The notes beneath the pieces are model-generated. The model did no database searches. It was not told the DNA's origin and was given only the letters and a program-made list of their open reading frames with translations. A stretch of 37,918 bases of DNA from an uncultured Actinomycetes bacterium (GTDB taxonomy: Bacteria; Actinomycetota; Actinomycetes; Nanopelagicales; Nanopelagicaceae): NCBI GenBank assembly GCA_903871555.1, contig CAIQHM010000079.1, positions 1 to 37,918 on the forward strand, given 5' to 3'. Position 1 is the stretch's first letter. Each line of letters opens with the position of its first letter. Made by a program: the position numbers and the translations under genes. Below, in pieces: positions 1 through 9,077 of the stretch.

Positions 1-161
1 AGGTATTTGGCGTAAAAGTTGTCAGCGTTAACACCATGAACCGTCAGGGTAAGAACAAGAAGACCCGTTTCGGTGATGGAAAGCGTAAAGACACTAAGCG
101 CGCAATTGTGCAGGTAGCAGCTGGCGACCGTATCGACATCTTTGGAGGCCCAGTTTCTTAA
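1..161 (+). CDS. rplW: 50S ribosomal protein L23 (uL23), 3' end only
   Basis: This is the C-terminal 52 residues of L23, read in the frame beginning at base 3 and ending at TAA 159-161; the start lies outside the window. The visible part carries the basic loop [18 protein letters not shown] and ends in [11 protein letters not shown], both typical of bacterial L23. L23 binds 23S rRNA at the exit tunnel and is a docking site for trigger factor and SRP. rplB follows after 40 bases, the standard S10-operon order. Confidence 0.93.
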   Translation, partial: VFGVKVVSVNTMNRQGKNKKTRFGDGKRKDTKRAIVQVAAGDRIDIFGGPVS

Positions 162-170
162 GGGCAACCT

Positions 171-180
171 TAAAAAACTA
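171..180 (+). repeat. TAAAAAACTA spacer motif, copy 1
   Basis: The 10-mer TAAAAAACTA lies in the 40-base rplW-rplB spacer. Identical copies occur at 12582-12591 (after rpmJ) and 14159-14168 (after rpsD). All three follow a ribosomal protein gene, 10 bases or fewer after its stop codon. Function unknown; chance recurrence in A-rich spacers is possible. Confidence 0.4.
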
Positions 181-201
181 GGGATCTAGAAAAGGACCAT
201 C

Positions 202-1035
202 ATGGCACTTCGTAAATTAAAGCCAACGACCCCGGGTCAACGCGGCGCATCTGTTCCAGATTTCGCTGAGTTAACTCGTTCGACTCCAGAGAAGTCACTC
301 GTACGTCCAATTCACTCAAAGGGTGGACGTAACGCATCAGGTCGCATCACTGTTCGCCACCAAGGCGGCGGACATAAGCGCGCCTATCGCCTTATTGATT
401 TCACACGCAACGATAAAGATGGTGTTCCAGCAAAGGTCGCTCACATTGAATACGACCCAAACCGCACCGCACGTATCGCACTTTTGCATTACGCAGATGG
501 CGAGAAGCGTTACATCATTGCCCCAAATAAATTGAGCCAAGGCGATGCAATCGAAAACGGTCCATCAGCAGATATCAAGCCTGGAAATAACTTGCCACTG
601 CGCAACATTCCAGTTGGAACAATGATTCACGCAATTGAACTTCGCCCAGGTGGCGGAGCAAAGATTGCTCGCTCTGCTGGCGCATCAGTTCAACTTGCAG
701 CAAAAGAAGGTCCATACGCACAACTACGTATGCCATCTGGCGAAATTCGCAACGTTGATGTTCGTTGCCGCGCAACTGTTGGTGAAGTTGGAAACGCAGA
801 ACAATCAAATATTAATTATGGAAAAGCAGGCCGTAAACGTTGGCTCGGAATTCGCCCAACAGTTCGCGGTGTTGTTATGAACCCTGTTGACCACCCACAC
901 GGTGGTGGTGAAGGTAAAACTTCTGGTGGACGTCACCCAGTTTCACCTTGGGGTCAGCCTGAAGGCCGTACTCGCAAGAAAAAAGCGAGTGACCAAATGA
1001 TTGTCCGCCGTCGCAAGTCGAACAAGAAACGATAA
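202..1035 (+). CDS. rplB: 50S ribosomal protein L2 (uL2)
   Basis: Full-length L2 of 277 residues, the usual bacterial size. The N-terminal half carries the RNA-binding OB-fold ([16 protein letters not shown]). The C-terminal part has the signature [20 protein letters not shown] around residues 227-246, which includes the His needed for peptidyl-transferase function. The tail RRRKSNKKR is basic. L2 binds domain IV of 23S rRNA and helps join the subunits. AAAGGA at 191-196 gives a good ribosome binding site 5 bases before the ATG. rpsS follows after 12 bases. Confidence 0.99.
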   Translation: MALRKLKPTTPGQRGASVPDFAELTRSTPEKSLVRPIHSKGGRNASGRITVRHQGGGHKRAYRLIDFTRNDKDGVPAKVAHIEYDPNRTARIALLHYADGEKRYIIAPNKLSQGDAIENGPSADIKPGNNLPLRNIPVGTMIHAIELRPGGGAKIARSAGASVQLAAKEGPYAQLRMPSGEIRNVDVRCRATVGEVGNAEQSNINYGKAGRKRWLGIRPTVRGVVMNPVDHPHGGGEGKTSGGRHPVSPWGQPEGRTRKKKASDQMIVRRRKSNKKR

Positions 1036-1047
1036 GGAGCCTTACAA

Positions 1048-1329
1048 ATGCCACGTAGTTTAAAGAAGGGTCCATTCGTGGACGGTCACCTTGTGAAGAA
1101 GGTGGATGCTCAGAATGCAGCGAATACCAAGAACGTTATTAAGACTTGGTCACGCCGCTCGATGATCACTCCATCAATGATCGGTCACACCATCGCAGTA
1201 CATGATGGTCGCAAGCACGTTCCAGTTTTCATTACAGATGCCATGATCGGTCACAAGCTCGGTGAATTTTCACCAACTCGTACCTTCAAGGGTCACGTTA
1301 AGACAGATGCGAGGGCTGCTCGTGCCTAA
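1048..1329 (+). CDS. rpsS: 30S ribosomal protein S19 (uS19)
   Basis: S19 of 93 residues, recognised by [14 protein letters not shown] at the N-terminus and [16 protein letters not shown] near the C-terminus. It sits on the head of the 30S subunit with S13 and contacts A-site tRNA. AAGGAG lies 9 bases before the ATG. Its last codons overlap the GTG start of rplV by 8 bases, which suggests translational coupling. Confidence 0.99.
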   Translation: MPRSLKKGPFVDGHLVKKVDAQNAANTKNVIKTWSRRSMITPSMIGHTIAVHDGRKHVPVFITDAMIGHKLGEFSPTRTFKGHVKTDARAARA

Positions 1330-1879
1330 TTTAACTAATACAGATGCCGCTTTAGTTGCGCGCGCGATTCTTCGCGAAACTCGCACAACTCCACAGAAGG
1401 CACGTCGTGTTGTAAATATTGTTCGTGGTGAGCGCGCAGATACTGCACTAACAACTTTGAAGTTTGCTAACCAGGAAATCGCTGGCGAGCTTTACACACT
1501 TCTTGCATCAGCTGTTGCAAATGCAAAGCAGAAGAATCCATCAATTCGTGATGCTTCAGAGCTTTGGGTTGCAGAAGCGCTAGTCGACGAAGGTTTCACG
1601 CTAAAGCGTTTTCGTCCACGTGCACAAGGTCGCGGATTCACAATTCGCAAGCGCACATCAACAATCACTTTTGTAGTTTCAGATGATCGCAATTACCGAT
1701 CAAATGGACCACGCAAAGTTGTAAAGCATGCTCCTCTTGTTAAGGATGTTGTTAAGCCAGTTGCAGCAGTTGCAGCCGAAACTACAGCTCCAGCAGCTAA
1801 AAAAGCAGCGGCCAAGAAGGCCCCGGCAAAGAAAGCCCCTGCTAAAAAAGCAGTTGCTAAAGAAGGGAAGGCCGAATAA
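1322..1879 (+). CDS. rplV: 50S ribosomal protein L22 (uL22) with Lys/Ala-rich tail
   Basis: The reading frame is open further upstream, but the L22 start is best placed at GTG 1322: it begins [20 protein letters not shown] and has GAGGG about 7 bases before it. The core runs to about residue 135 and includes [20 protein letters not shown], whose beta-hairpin loop lines the exit tunnel. Beyond the core is a tail of about 50 residues rich in AAKKAPAKK repeats, seen in actinobacterial L22 and probably disordered and rRNA-contacting. Total 185 residues against about 110 in E. coli. The stop is immediately followed by the rpsC ATG. Confidence 0.97.
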   Translation: MPNLTNTDAALVARAILRETRTTPQKARRVVNIVRGERADTALTTLKFANQEIAGELYTLLASAVANAKQKNPSIRDASELWVAEALVDEGFTLKRFRPRAQGRGFTIRKRTSTITFVVSDDRNYRSNGPRKVVKHAPLVKDVVKPVAAVAAETTAPAAKKAAAKKAPAKKAPAKKAVAKEGKAE

Positions 1880-2674
1880 ATGGGTCAAAAAGTAAATCCC
1901 CACGGCTTCCGCCTTGGTATCACAACTGAATTCAAATCACGTTGGTATGCCGAAAAGCTTTACAAGGATTATGTAAAAGAAGATATTGAGATCCGTCGCA
2001 CAATGTCTAAGGGCATGGAGCGCGCTGGTGTTTCACATATCGAAATCGAACGTACTCGCGAACGCGTGCGCGTAGATTTGTATACAGCTCGTCCAGGAAT
2101 TGTTATCGGCCGTCGCGGTACAGAGGCTGACAAGATTCGTGAAAAGCTTGAAAAGCTAACTGGCAAGCAAGTACAACTAAATATTCTTGAAGTTAAGAAT
2201 CCAGAAATAAATGCTCAACTAGTTGCGCAAGGAATTGCAGAACAACTAGCAGCACGTGTTTCATTCCGTCGTGCGATGCGTAAGTCAATGCAGACCGCTC
2301 TAAAGGCTGGCGCGCAAGGTATTCGTGTTCAATGTGGTGGACGTCTTGGTGGCGCAGAAATGTCTCGCTCAGAGTTCTACCGCGAAGGTCGCGTACCACT
2401 TCACACACTTCGCGCAGATATCGATTACGGATTCTACGAAGCACACACGACTTTTGGTCGTTTGGGTGTAAAGGTTTGGATCTACAAGGGCGAAGTTATT
2501 GAATCTCGCGCAGAACGCGCAGCATCTGCACTAGCAGCTGCTCGTGCACCAAAACCATCTCGCGGTGGTCCACGTGCACCTCGCGCACCACGCGGTGAAG
2601 TAACAACTTCAACTGTTGAATCTCGCGCTGCAGAAGCTACTGCTCCAGCAGTAACAGAAGGAGGCGAGGCTTAA
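1880..2674 (+). CDS. rpsC: 30S ribosomal protein S3 (uS3)
   Basis: S3 of 264 residues. It starts [14 protein letters not shown], carries a KH type II domain with the GRRG loop near residues 77-80, and the C-terminal domain around [19 protein letters not shown]3 lines the mRNA entry channel and has helicase activity with S4 and S5. Residues from about 215 onward form a low-complexity Ala/Pro/Arg extension absent from E. coli S3. The ATG follows the rplV stop with no gap, so translation is probably coupled. Confidence 0.98.
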   Translation: MGQKVNPHGFRLGITTEFKSRWYAEKLYKDYVKEDIEIRRTMSKGMERAGVSHIEIERTRERVRVDLYTARPGIVIGRRGTEADKIREKLEKLTGKQVQLNILEVKNPEINAQLVAQGIAEQLAARVSFRRAMRKSMQTALKAGAQGIRVQCGGRLGGAEMSRSEFYREGRVPLHTLRADIDYGFYEAHTTFGRLGVKVWIYKGEVIESRAERAASALAAARAPKPSRGGPRAPRAPRGEVTTSTVESRAAEATAPAVTEGGEA

Positions 2675-2675
2675 T

Positions 2676-3089
2676 ATGTTAATTCCACGCAAAGTTAAGC
2701 ACCGTAAGCAACACCACCCAAAGCGCGGTGGCAAGTCAAAGGGCGGAACTGTTGTTGCATTCGGCGACTACGGAATTCAAGCTCTAGAGCCTGCTTACGT
2801 AACTAACCGCCAAATTGAAGCCGCACGTATTGCTATGACTCGTCATATCAAGCGCGGTGGAAAAGTTTGGATCAATATTTATCCAGATCGTCCGCTTACA
2901 AAGAAGCCAGCTGAAACTCGTATGGGTTCCGGTAAGGGTTCTCCAGAATGGTGGATTGCAAACGTAAAGCCAGGTCGCGTTATGTTTGAAATCTCTGGAG
3001 TTACTGAAGATATCGCTACCGAGGCAATGACTCGTGCGATTCACAAGCTTCCAATGAAGTGCCGAGTAGTTCGTCGTGAGGAGTTCTAA
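2676..3089 (+). CDS. rplP: 50S ribosomal protein L16 (uL16)
   Basis: L16 of 137 residues, the standard length, starting [19 protein letters not shown] and containing [22 protein letters not shown]16 assembles late on the 50S and organises the A-site region near the peptidyl-transferase centre. The start lies one base after the rpsC stop, and the final A of its own stop is the first base of the rpmC ATG, so the three genes are translated as a coupled run. Confidence 0.98.
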   Translation: MLIPRKVKHRKQHHPKRGGKSKGGTVVAFGDYGIQALEPAYVTNRQIEAARIAMTRHIKRGGKVWINIYPDRPLTKKPAETRMGSGKGSPEWWIANVKPGRVMFEISGVTEDIATEAMTRAIHKLPMKCRVVRREEF

Positions 3090-3307
3090 TGACAAATATC
3101 GTTACAACTGAAGAGCTACGTGCTCTTGCGAGCGAAGAACTTGCCAATAAGTTGCGTGAATCAAAGGAAGAACTTTTCAACCTTCGATTCCAAGCAGCTA
3201 CTGGTCAACTCGAGAGCCATGGTCGTCTGACTGCGGTTCGTAAAGAGATTGCGCGGATTTACACAATCTTGCGTGAACGTGAATTAGGAATTGGAGGCGC
3301 AGCATGA
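3089..3307 (+). CDS. rpmC: 50S ribosomal protein L29 (uL29)
   Basis: Small helical protein of 72 residues with the L29 pattern [26 protein letters not shown] followed by [20 protein letters not shown]. It sits beside L23 at the exit tunnel. It overlaps rplP by one base and the rpsQ start by four (ATGA). The order L16-L29-S17 is the universal one. Confidence 0.97.
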   Translation: MTNIVTTEELRALASEELANKLRESKEELFNLRFQAATGQLESHGRLTAVRKEIARIYTILRERELGIGGAA

Positions 3308-3579
3308 CATCTTCTAATACAGAAGAAGCTCGTGGCTTCCGTAAAACTCGCGAAGGCATCGTAACTTCAGACAAGATGGATAAAACTGTCGTTGTCGAAA
3401 TTAAAAACCAGGTCAAGCACGCCATGTACTCAAAGGTTATGACTCGTACTCATAAGTTGAAGGCACATGACGAGAACAACAGCGCCGGTATTGGCGATCG
3501 CGTTCTCTTGATGGAAACACGTCCGCTATCAGCTACTAAGCGTTGGCGCGTTGTTGAAATTCTTGAGAAGGCTAAGTAA
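3304..3579 (+). CDS. rpsQ: 30S ribosomal protein S17 (uS17)
   Basis: S17 of 91 residues with an OB-fold. The signature [17 protein letters not shown] is followed by the [16 protein letters not shown] loop and [23 protein letters not shown]. It is a primary binder of 16S rRNA helices 7 and 11. The start overlaps rpmC by four bases. rplN begins 14 bases after the stop, with AAGGGGA as its ribosome binding site. Confidence 0.97.
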   Translation: MTSSNTEEARGFRKTREGIVTSDKMDKTVVVEIKNQVKHAMYSKVMTRTHKLKAHDENNSAGIGDRVLLMETRPLSATKRWRVVEILEKAK

Positions 3580-3593
3580 GGGGACACTGAAAA

Positions 3594-3962
3594 ATGATTC
3601 AACAAGAATCCAGACTTCGAGTCGCGGATAACACCGGTGCAAAGGAACTCCTTTGTATTCGTGTTCTCGGTGGTTCCTCACGACGCTACGCCGGAATTGG
3701 CGACATCATTGTTTGCACTGTTAAAGATGCAATCCCAGGCGGTCAAGTAAAGAAGGGTGAAGTCGTAAAGGCTGTCATCGTTCGTACCGTTAAAGAGAAC
3801 CGTCGCCCTGATGGTTCATATATCAAGTTTGATGAGAATGCAGCAGTCATCCTTAAAGCGGATGGCGAACCACGCGGCACTCGTATCTTCGGACCAGTTG
3901 CTCGCGAACTTCGCGACAAGAAGTTCATGAAGATTATTTCCCTTGCTCCGGAGGTGCTATAA
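3594..3962 (+). CDS. rplN: 50S ribosomal protein L14 (uL14)
   Basis: L14 of 122 residues, identical in length to E. coli. Start [28 protein letters not shown], middle [19 protein letters not shown], end [15 protein letters not shown]-like. It forms an intersubunit bridge and is the binding site of the ribosome silencing factor RsfS. rplX follows after 3 bases. Confidence 0.98.
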   Translation: MIQQESRLRVADNTGAKELLCIRVLGGSSRRYAGIGDIIVCTVKDAIPGGQVKKGEVVKAVIVRTVKENRRPDGSYIKFDENAAVILKADGEPRGTRIFGPVARELRDKKFMKIISLAPEVL

Positions 3963-3965
3963 AAA

Positions 3966-4292
3966 ATGGCAAAGCTTCTTAAACTTAAGAAGGGCGATCA
4001 AGTCCTTGTTATTGCTGGAAAAGATAAAGGCGTAACTGGAAAGATTCTTGAAGTAGACAAGGCGAAATCTCGCGTTCTTGTTGAAGGCGTTGCACGCGTA
4101 AAGCGTCACACCCAAGAGACAACCAGCGAACGCGGCGTAAAAGTTGGCGGAATCCTTACCGTTGAATCAGCAATTCACATTTCAAATGTGATGTTGGTTG
4201 ATGCGGATGGAAAAGCTACTCGCAGCGGAACTCGTAAAGATGAAAATGGCAAGAATGTTCGCATCTCTCGCCGCACTGGAAAGGATCTGTAA
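3966..4292 (+). CDS. rplX: 50S ribosomal protein L24 (uL24)
   Basis: L24 of 108 residues with an N-terminal KOW motif ([20 protein letters not shown], about residues 8-27) and the L24 core [13 protein letters not shown]. It is an assembly initiator protein that binds the 5' end of 23S rRNA. The stop shares one base with the rplE ATG. Confidence 0.97.
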   Translation: MAKLLKLKKGDQVLVIAGKDKGVTGKILEVDKAKSRVLVEGVARVKRHTQETTSERGVKVGGILTVESAIHISNVMLVDADGKATRSGTRKDENGKNVRISRRTGKDL

Positions 4293-4849
4293 TGACTACT
4301 TCTACTGCACCTCGTCTAAAGACGCGCTATGCGAATGAGATCAAGCCAGCTCTAAAAACTAAGTTTGCTTACAAGAACGTAATGCAGATCCCAACCCTCA
4401 CAAAGGTAATTGTGAATATGGGTGTCGGTGAAGCAGCACGTGATTCAAAGCTAATTGAAGGCGCTATCCGTGACATCACAATCATCACAGGACAGAAGCC
4501 ACAAGTAACTAAGTCTCGTAAATCAATTGCACAGTTCAAGTTGCGTGAAGGTATGCCAATTGGTTGCCACGTAACACTTCGCAATGATCGTATGTGGGAG
4601 TTCACAGATCGTCTGCTATCGATCGCACTTCCTCGTATTCGTGACTTCCGCGGTTTATCTCCAAAGCAATTCGATGGAAACGGTAACTACACATTCGGTC
4701 TAACCGAACAGAATGTTTTCCCAGAAATCGAACAGGACAAGATCGATCGCACCCGCGGTATGGATATCACTTTCGTAACTACTGCCAAGAATGATGAAGA
4801 GGGTCGCGAATTACTTCGTGCACTCGGCTTCCCATTCAAGGAAAACTAA
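4292..4849 (+). CDS. rplE: 50S ribosomal protein L5 (uL5)
   Basis: L5 of 185 residues. It contains [18 protein letters not shown], the loop [31 protein letters not shown], and the end [27 protein letters not shown], all characteristic. L5 binds 5S rRNA in the central protuberance and touches P-site tRNA. It starts in the rplX stop, and rpsZ follows after 12 bases with AGAGGCG upstream of it. Confidence 0.98.
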   Translation: MTTSTAPRLKTRYANEIKPALKTKFAYKNVMQIPTLTKVIVNMGVGEAARDSKLIEGAIRDITIITGQKPQVTKSRKSIAQFKLREGMPIGCHVTLRNDRMWEFTDRLLSIALPRIRDFRGLSPKQFDGNGNYTFGLTEQNVFPEIEQDKIDRTRGMDITFVTTAKNDEEGRELLRALGFPFKEN

Positions 4850-4861
4850 GAGAGGCGCCAA

Positions 4862-5047
4862 ATGGCAAAGACATCACTTAAGGTCAAAGCAGCTCGCAAA
4901 CCTAAGTTCAAGGTTCGCGGCTACACACGTTGCCAACGTTGTGGACGTCCTCACGCGGTCTACCAAAAATTTGGTATCTGCCGTATCTGTTTCCGCGAGA
5001 TGGCACACCGTGGCGAACTTCCAGGTATCACTAAGGCTTCTTGGTAA
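4862..5047 (+). CDS. rpsZ: 30S ribosomal protein S14 type Z (zinc-binding uS14)
   Basis: Short, zinc-binding S14 of 61 residues: C24-x2-C27 and C40-x2-C43 form the zinc ribbon, and [24 protein letters not shown] is the diagnostic C-terminus. This is the housekeeping C+ form; a zinc-independent paralogue would be about 100 residues. S14 joins the 30S head late in assembly. A longer frame in the same stretch (4791-5060) is a shadow. A spacer of 111 bases to rpsH follows, the longest within this operon. Confidence 0.97.
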   Translation: MAKTSLKVKAARKPKFKVRGYTRCQRCGRPHAVYQKFGICRICFREMAHRGELPGITKASW

Positions 5048-5158
5048 CAAGATCTATTAGTAATACATCCGCTTTATCCCAACTAGTAACTACGGGACAG
5101 GTCCACTCCTTAAATTAAGGAATACGGAAACCGGCTCGAGAAAGGCCAGAGGCCAAGA
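5048..5158 (+). promoter_or_regulatory. Structured rpsZ-rpsH spacer, possible regulatory leader
   Basis: This 111-base non-coding spacer interrupts a run otherwise spaced at -8 to +14 bases. It contains a hairpin TCCTTA/TAAGGA with loop AAT (5107-5121), a small CGG-AAA-CCG hairpin (5125-5133), and GGCC-AGA-GGCC directly in front of the rpsH ribosome binding site. I infer a cis-acting RNA element, for example a ribosomal-protein-binding leader or a processing site. I see no clear promoter. Confidence 0.35.
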
Positions 5159-5563
5159 ATGACAATGACAGATCCGATCGCAGACATGCTTGCACGTCTG
5201 CGCAATGCGAACTCTGCCTACCATCAAGCGGTTTCAATGCCGTCTTCATCGGTAAAGGTTCGTATTGCAGAAATCCTTAAGCAAGAGGGTTTCATCGCAG
5301 GCTTTAAAGTAGAGAATTCAGCTACTGGTTTTGGAAAGACGCTAACTATCGATTTGAAGTTCGGTGCAAACCGTGAACGTTCAATCGCAGGTCTACGTCG
5401 TGTTTCTAAGCCAGGTTTACGTGTTTATGCAAAGTCAACAGCGCTTCCAAAAGTGCTTGGTGGACTTGGCGTTGCAATCATCTCCACTTCATCAGGTCTT
5501 CTAACTGATAAAGCGGCTAACAAGCAAGGTGTAGGCGGAGAAGTTCTCGCCTACGTATGGTGA
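5159..5563 (+). CDS. rpsH: 30S ribosomal protein S8 (uS8)
   Basis: S8 of 134 residues: [21 protein letters not shown] at the start, [40 protein letters not shown] in the C-terminal domain, and GGEVLAYVW at the end. It binds the central domain of 16S rRNA; in E. coli it also represses the spc operon. ATG codons at 5159 and 5165 are both possible. The AGAGG just upstream fits either, and the first gives the usual actinobacterial MTMTDP start. Five bases separate it from rplF. Confidence 0.98.
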   Translation: MTMTDPIADMLARLRNANSAYHQAVSMPSSSVKVRIAEILKQEGFIAGFKVENSATGFGKTLTIDLKFGANRERSIAGLRRVSKPGLRVYAKSTALPKVLGGLGVAIISTSSGLLTDKAANKQGVGGEVLAYVW

Positions 5564-5568
5564 TCTAA

Positions 5569-6108
5569 ATGTCCCGTATCGGTCGTAATCCAATCACCGT
5601 TCCATCTGGCGTTGAAGTTTCAATCGCTGGTTCAGCAGTAACTGTTAAGGGACCTAAGGGTTCACTAACTCACGTTATTGCAGAGCCAATTGCAATTTCC
5701 CAAGAAGGAACAACACTTACTCTTACTCGCCCAGATGATGGACGTTCATCTCGTTCACTTCATGGTCTATCACGTACTTTGGTTTCAAACTTAATCGAAG
5801 GCGTAACAAATGGTTATTCAAAGTCAATCACCATTGTTGGTGTTGGTTATCGTGTTGCTGAAAAGGGTAAGGGACTTGAGTTCCAACTTGGTTACAGCCA
5901 CTCAATCGATTTCCCAGCTCCTGAAGGAATTACATTCAAAGTTGAATCACCAACTCGTTTCCATATCTCTGGAATCGACAAGCAGTTAGTTGGAGAAGTA
6001 ACTGCAAAGATTCAAAAGCTTCGCAAATCTGATCCTTACAAGGGCAAGGGTTTGCATTTGGATGGTCAACGTATCCGACGCAAGCAAGGAAAGACAGGTA
6101 AGAAGTAA
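5569..6108 (+). CDS. rplF: 50S ribosomal protein L6 (uL6)
   Basis: L6 of 179 residues, two tandem L6 folds. It starts [15 protein letters not shown] and has [23 protein letters not shown] in the middle; the C-terminal signature is [25 protein letters not shown]. It sits near the sarcin-ricin loop and the factor-binding site. It shares one base with the rplR start. Confidence 0.98.
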   Translation: MSRIGRNPITVPSGVEVSIAGSAVTVKGPKGSLTHVIAEPIAISQEGTTLTLTRPDDGRSSRSLHGLSRTLVSNLIEGVTNGYSKSITIVGVGYRVAEKGKGLEFQLGYSHSIDFPAPEGITFKVESPTRFHISGIDKQLVGEVTAKIQKLRKSDPYKGKGLHLDGQRIRRKQGKTGKK

Positions 6109-6488
6109 TGGCTATCGGTGTAAAAGTCGCTAAGGGCTCCTCTCAGAAGGCGCGCGCCCGTCGTCACTTCCGTGTTCGCAAGAAGATTGCTGGCACAACT
6201 GCTCGTCCACGTCTTGTGGTCTCACGTTCAACACGTCATCTCTTCGTGCAGATTGTTGATGATTCAATTGGTCAGACAATTGTTTCTGCATCAACCATGG
6301 AAGATGCACTTCGCAAGGATTCATCAAGTGATAAGTCTGCAAAGGCGAAAATTCTTGGTCAATCAATTGCAGAACGTGCAAAGGAAAAAGGAATTACTAC
6401 AGTGGTCTTTGACCGCGGTGGAAATAAATACCACGGTCGTGTAGCTGCTCTTGCAGATGCTGCGCGCGCTAGCGGATTGGAATTCTAA
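6108..6488 (+). CDS. rplR: 50S ribosomal protein L18 (uL18)
   Basis: L18 of 126 residues with a basic N-terminus ([39 protein letters not shown]) and the C-terminal [28 protein letters not shown]. It binds 5S rRNA with L5. One-base overlaps with rplF and rpsE indicate coupled translation. Confidence 0.98.
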   Translation: MAIGVKVAKGSSQKARARRHFRVRKKIAGTTARPRLVVSRSTRHLFVQIVDDSIGQTIVSASTMEDALRKDSSSDKSAKAKILGQSIAERAKEKGITTVVFDRGGNKYHGRVAALADAARASGLEF

Positions 6489-7120
6489 TGGCCACTACTC
6501 CTAATACTTCAGATACTTCACGCGATCCACGTGCTGGCGGCAAAGGTGCCGGCGGAGATCGCCGCGAACGTCGTGGTCGCGATGGTGGACCAGAGAAAGA
6601 GAAGTCTCCTTACACAGAACGCGTTGTATTTATCAACCGCGTATCAAAGGTTGTAAAGGGTGGACGTCGTTTCTCATTCACAGCGCTAGTCGTTGTTGGT
6701 GACCAGAACGGAACTGTTGGAATCGGTTATGGAAAAGCAAAAGAGGTTCCACAAGCGATTGCAAAGGCCGTTGAAGAAGCGAAGAAATCATTCTTTAAAG
6801 TTCCTCGTCTTTACGGAACAATTCCACATCCTGTTCAAGGCGAGAAAGCTGCCGGCGTAGTTCTACTTCGTCCAGCATCTCCCGGAACTGGAGTTATTGC
6901 GGGCGGACCTGTTCGCGCCGTATTGGAATGTGCCGGAATTACAGATGTTCTAACCAAGTCACTTGGATCAAATAATCCAATCAACATGGTTCATGCAACT
7001 GTTGTAGCGCTAAAAGCTTTGGAACATCCAAATGCAATTGCCGCTCGCCGTGGCCGTCCATTAGAAGATGTCGCACCAGCAGCAATTGCTCGTGCCGTAG
7101 CAGCATCGGTTGGTGCATAA
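6488..7120 (+). CDS. rpsE: 30S ribosomal protein S5 (uS5), extended N-terminus
   Basis: S5 of 210 residues. The first about 45 residues are a charged low-complexity extension ([16 protein letters not shown]). The double-stranded-RNA-binding domain starts at [23 protein letters not shown], and the C-terminal domain has [21 protein letters not shown]5 guards decoding accuracy and mRNA entry. E. coli S5 has 167 residues. One-base overlaps with rplR and rpmD. Confidence 0.98.
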   Translation: MATTPNTSDTSRDPRAGGKGAGGDRRERRGRDGGPEKEKSPYTERVVFINRVSKVVKGGRRFSFTALVVVGDQNGTVGIGYGKAKEVPQAIAKAVEEAKKSFFKVPRLYGTIPHPVQGEKAAGVVLLRPASPGTGVIAGGPVRAVLECAGITDVLTKSLGSNNPINMVHATVVALKALEHPNAIAARRGRPLEDVAPAAIARAVAASVGA

Positions 7121-7302
7121 TGCCTCGTTTAAAAGTTACGCAATTACGTTCAAAGGTTGGCGGTCGTCCAGAACACCGCGAAACTTTGCGTTCACTAGGT
7201 CTAAAAAGAATCGGTGATGTTGTGGTTAAGGAAGATCGTCCGGAAATTCGCGGAATGGTCGTCGCTGTTCGCCACCTCGTCAAGGTTGAGGAGGTTGAAT
7301 AA
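7120..7302 (+). CDS. rpmD: 50S ribosomal protein L30 (uL30)
   Basis: Small protein of 60 residues with the L30 pattern [56 protein letters not shown]. It lies between rpsE and rplO as expected, starting on the last base of the rpsE stop. Translation of rplO restarts 2 bases after its stop. Confidence 0.97.
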   Translation: MPRLKVTQLRSKVGGRPEHRETLRSLGLKRIGDVVVKEDRPEIRGMVVAVRHLVKVEEVE

Positions 7303-7304
7303 CA

Positions 7305-7745
7305 ATGGTGCTTAAAGTCCATCATCTACGCCCAGCTCCAGGAGCTAAGAAGTCACGTACTCGTAAGGGTCGCGGTGAAGCTTCAAAGGGTAAGACTGCA
7401 GGTCGCGGTGGTAAAGGAACACGTGCCCGTAACAAGGTTCGTGCAGGTTTCGAAGGTGGTCAGCTACCTCTCGTTATGCGTCTTCCAAAACTACGTGGTT
7501 TCAAAAACCCAGAGCGCACTGAATATCAGCCAGTAAACGTTTCAACAATCAATGCACTTTATCCAAAGGGTGGCGCTGTCACTGTTGCGGATCTAATTGC
7601 AAAGGGCGCTGTTCGTGATGGCTATCCAATTAAGGTTCTAGGCAATGGCGAAATTTCAGTGAAGGTAACTGTCGAGGCGCATGCCTTTTCATCATCAGCA
7701 TCTGAGAAGATTGCTGCTGCTGGCGGATCAGCTAAAAAACTCTAA
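7305..7745 (+). CDS. rplO: 50S ribosomal protein L15 (uL15)
   Basis: L15 of 146 residues. The N-terminal third is the glycine- and arginine-rich extension that threads into 23S rRNA ([36 protein letters not shown]), and the globular part has [20 protein letters not shown]. It is a late assembly protein. A 36-base gap with GAAGGAG leads to secY. Confidence 0.98.
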   Translation: MVLKVHHLRPAPGAKKSRTRKGRGEASKGKTAGRGGKGTRARNKVRAGFEGGQLPLVMRLPKLRGFKNPERTEYQPVNVSTINALYPKGGAVTVADLIAKGAVRDGYPIKVLGNGEISVKVTVEAHAFSSSASEKIAAAGGSAKKL

Positions 7746-7781
7746 ATCCAAAAGATTTATTTAAGTTAGAAGGAGAAAATC

Positions 7782-9077
7782 ATGCTCGCAGCATTTGGCA
7801 AGGCGTTTAAGACGCCAGATCTACGTCGAAAGATTTTCTTCACTCTTGCCATCATGGGCTTGTTCCGTTTTGGTTCGATCGTTCCAACACCAGGTGTTTC
7901 ATATAAGAATGTTCAGACCTGTTTAGATCAAGCCAATAGTGGTGGTCTCTTCGGTCTGATCAACTTATTCTCTGGCGGAGCGCTTCTACATTTATCTGTT
8001 TTCGCACTTGGAATCATGCCTTACATCACCAGCTCGATTATCGTTCAACTTTTAACTGTTGTTATTCCACGTTTCGAAGCGCTAAAAGCTGAAGGACAAT
8101 CTGGAACCGCAACTCTTACGCAATACACACGTTACTTAACTGTTGGTCTTTCAATCTTGCAATCAACTGGTTTGATCGCAGTTGCAAGAACCCCAGGACG
8201 TTTATTCAGCGGTTGCTCATATCCAATTATTCCTGACACAACCTGGCCAAGAATTATGACAATGGTCTTCGTTATGACAGCTGGAACAGCAGTAATCATG
8301 TGGCTTGGTGAGTTAATTACCGATCGCGGCGTTGGTAATGGAATGTCAATCTTGATTTTCACATCTATCGCTGCTCAATTCCCAACTCAACTTTGGTCAA
8401 TCAAACTTCAAAAAGGTCTCTTTGCATTCCTTTTCGTAACCGCAGTTGGAGTTCTTGTAGTTGCTGCGGTTGTATTCGTAGAACAAGCACAACGACGTAT
8501 TCCGGTTCAATATGCCAAGCGTCAAGTTGGGCGCCAGTCATATGGTGGAACAAGTACTTACATTCCAATTAAGGTGAACCAAGCTGGCGTTATCCCAGTA
8601 ATTTTCGCTTCATCACTTCTTTATATTCCATCTTTGATCGTGAACTTCTCTGGAAGCTCTGCAAAGTGGGCAGTCTGGATTCAACAGAATTTAGTTAAGG
8701 GCGATCACCCTATTTACATCATTGCTTACTCAAGCATGATTATTTTCTTCACATATTTCTATGTAGCAATTACCTTCAATCCTGATGAAGTTGCTGAAAA
8801 TATGAAGAAGTACGGTGGTTTTATCCCAGGTATTCGTGCTGGCCGCCCAACATCAGAATATTTGCAATACGTGCTTTCACGTATCACTGCACCAGGTGCG
8901 CTTTATCTTGCACTTATTGCGATCATTCCAATCGGCGCGCTGATCTTGTTCAACGCAACCGGTAACTTCCCATTCGGCGGAACTGCAATCTTGATTGTGG
9001 TTGGCGTTGGCCTTGATACTGCCAAGCAGATTGAGTCACAATTACAACAACGTTCATACGAGGGATTCCTTAAGTAA
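7782..9077 (+). CDS. secY: Protein translocase subunit SecY
   Basis: SecY of 431 residues with about ten hydrophobic segments. It is recognised by FRFGSIVPTPGV, the plug-region NLFSGGALLHLSVFALGIMPYITSSIIVQLL, VEQAQRRIPVQYAKR in the C4 cytosolic loop, and GGTSTYIPIKVNQAGVIPVIFASSLL. It forms the membrane channel for Sec export and membrane protein insertion with SecE and SecG. AGAAGGAGA lies 7 bases before the ATG. The adk start overlaps its stop by one base. Confidence 0.98.
   Translation: MLAAFGKAFKTPDLRRKIFFTLAIMGLFRFGSIVPTPGVSYKNVQTCLDQANSGGLFGLINLFSGGALLHLSVFALGIMPYITSSIIVQLLTVVIPRFEALKAEGQSGTATLTQYTRYLTVGLSILQSTGLIAVARTPGRLFSGCSYPIIPDTTWPRIMTMVFVMTAGTAVIMWLGELITDRGVGNGMSILIFTSIAAQFPTQLWSIKLQKGLFAFLFVTAVGVLVVAAVVFVEQAQRRIPVQYAKRQVGRQSYGGTSTYIPIKVNQAGVIPVIFASSLLYIPSLIVNFSGSSAKWAVWIQQNLVKGDHPIYIIAYSSMIIFFTYFYVAITFNPDEVAENMKKYGGFIPGIRAGRPTSEYLQYVLSRITAPGALYLALIAIIPIGALILFNATGNFPFGGTAILIVVGVGLDTAKQIESQLQQRSYEGFLK

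Noticed and set aside
1262-1321. Upstream ATG for rplV inside rpsS
   Set aside because: It would add 20 residues unlike L22; GTG 1322 has a ribosome binding site and the expected N-terminus.
4791-5060. Open frame of 89 codons overlapping rpsZ
   Set aside because: rpsZ in the other frame has full S14 zinc signatures, so this is a shadow.
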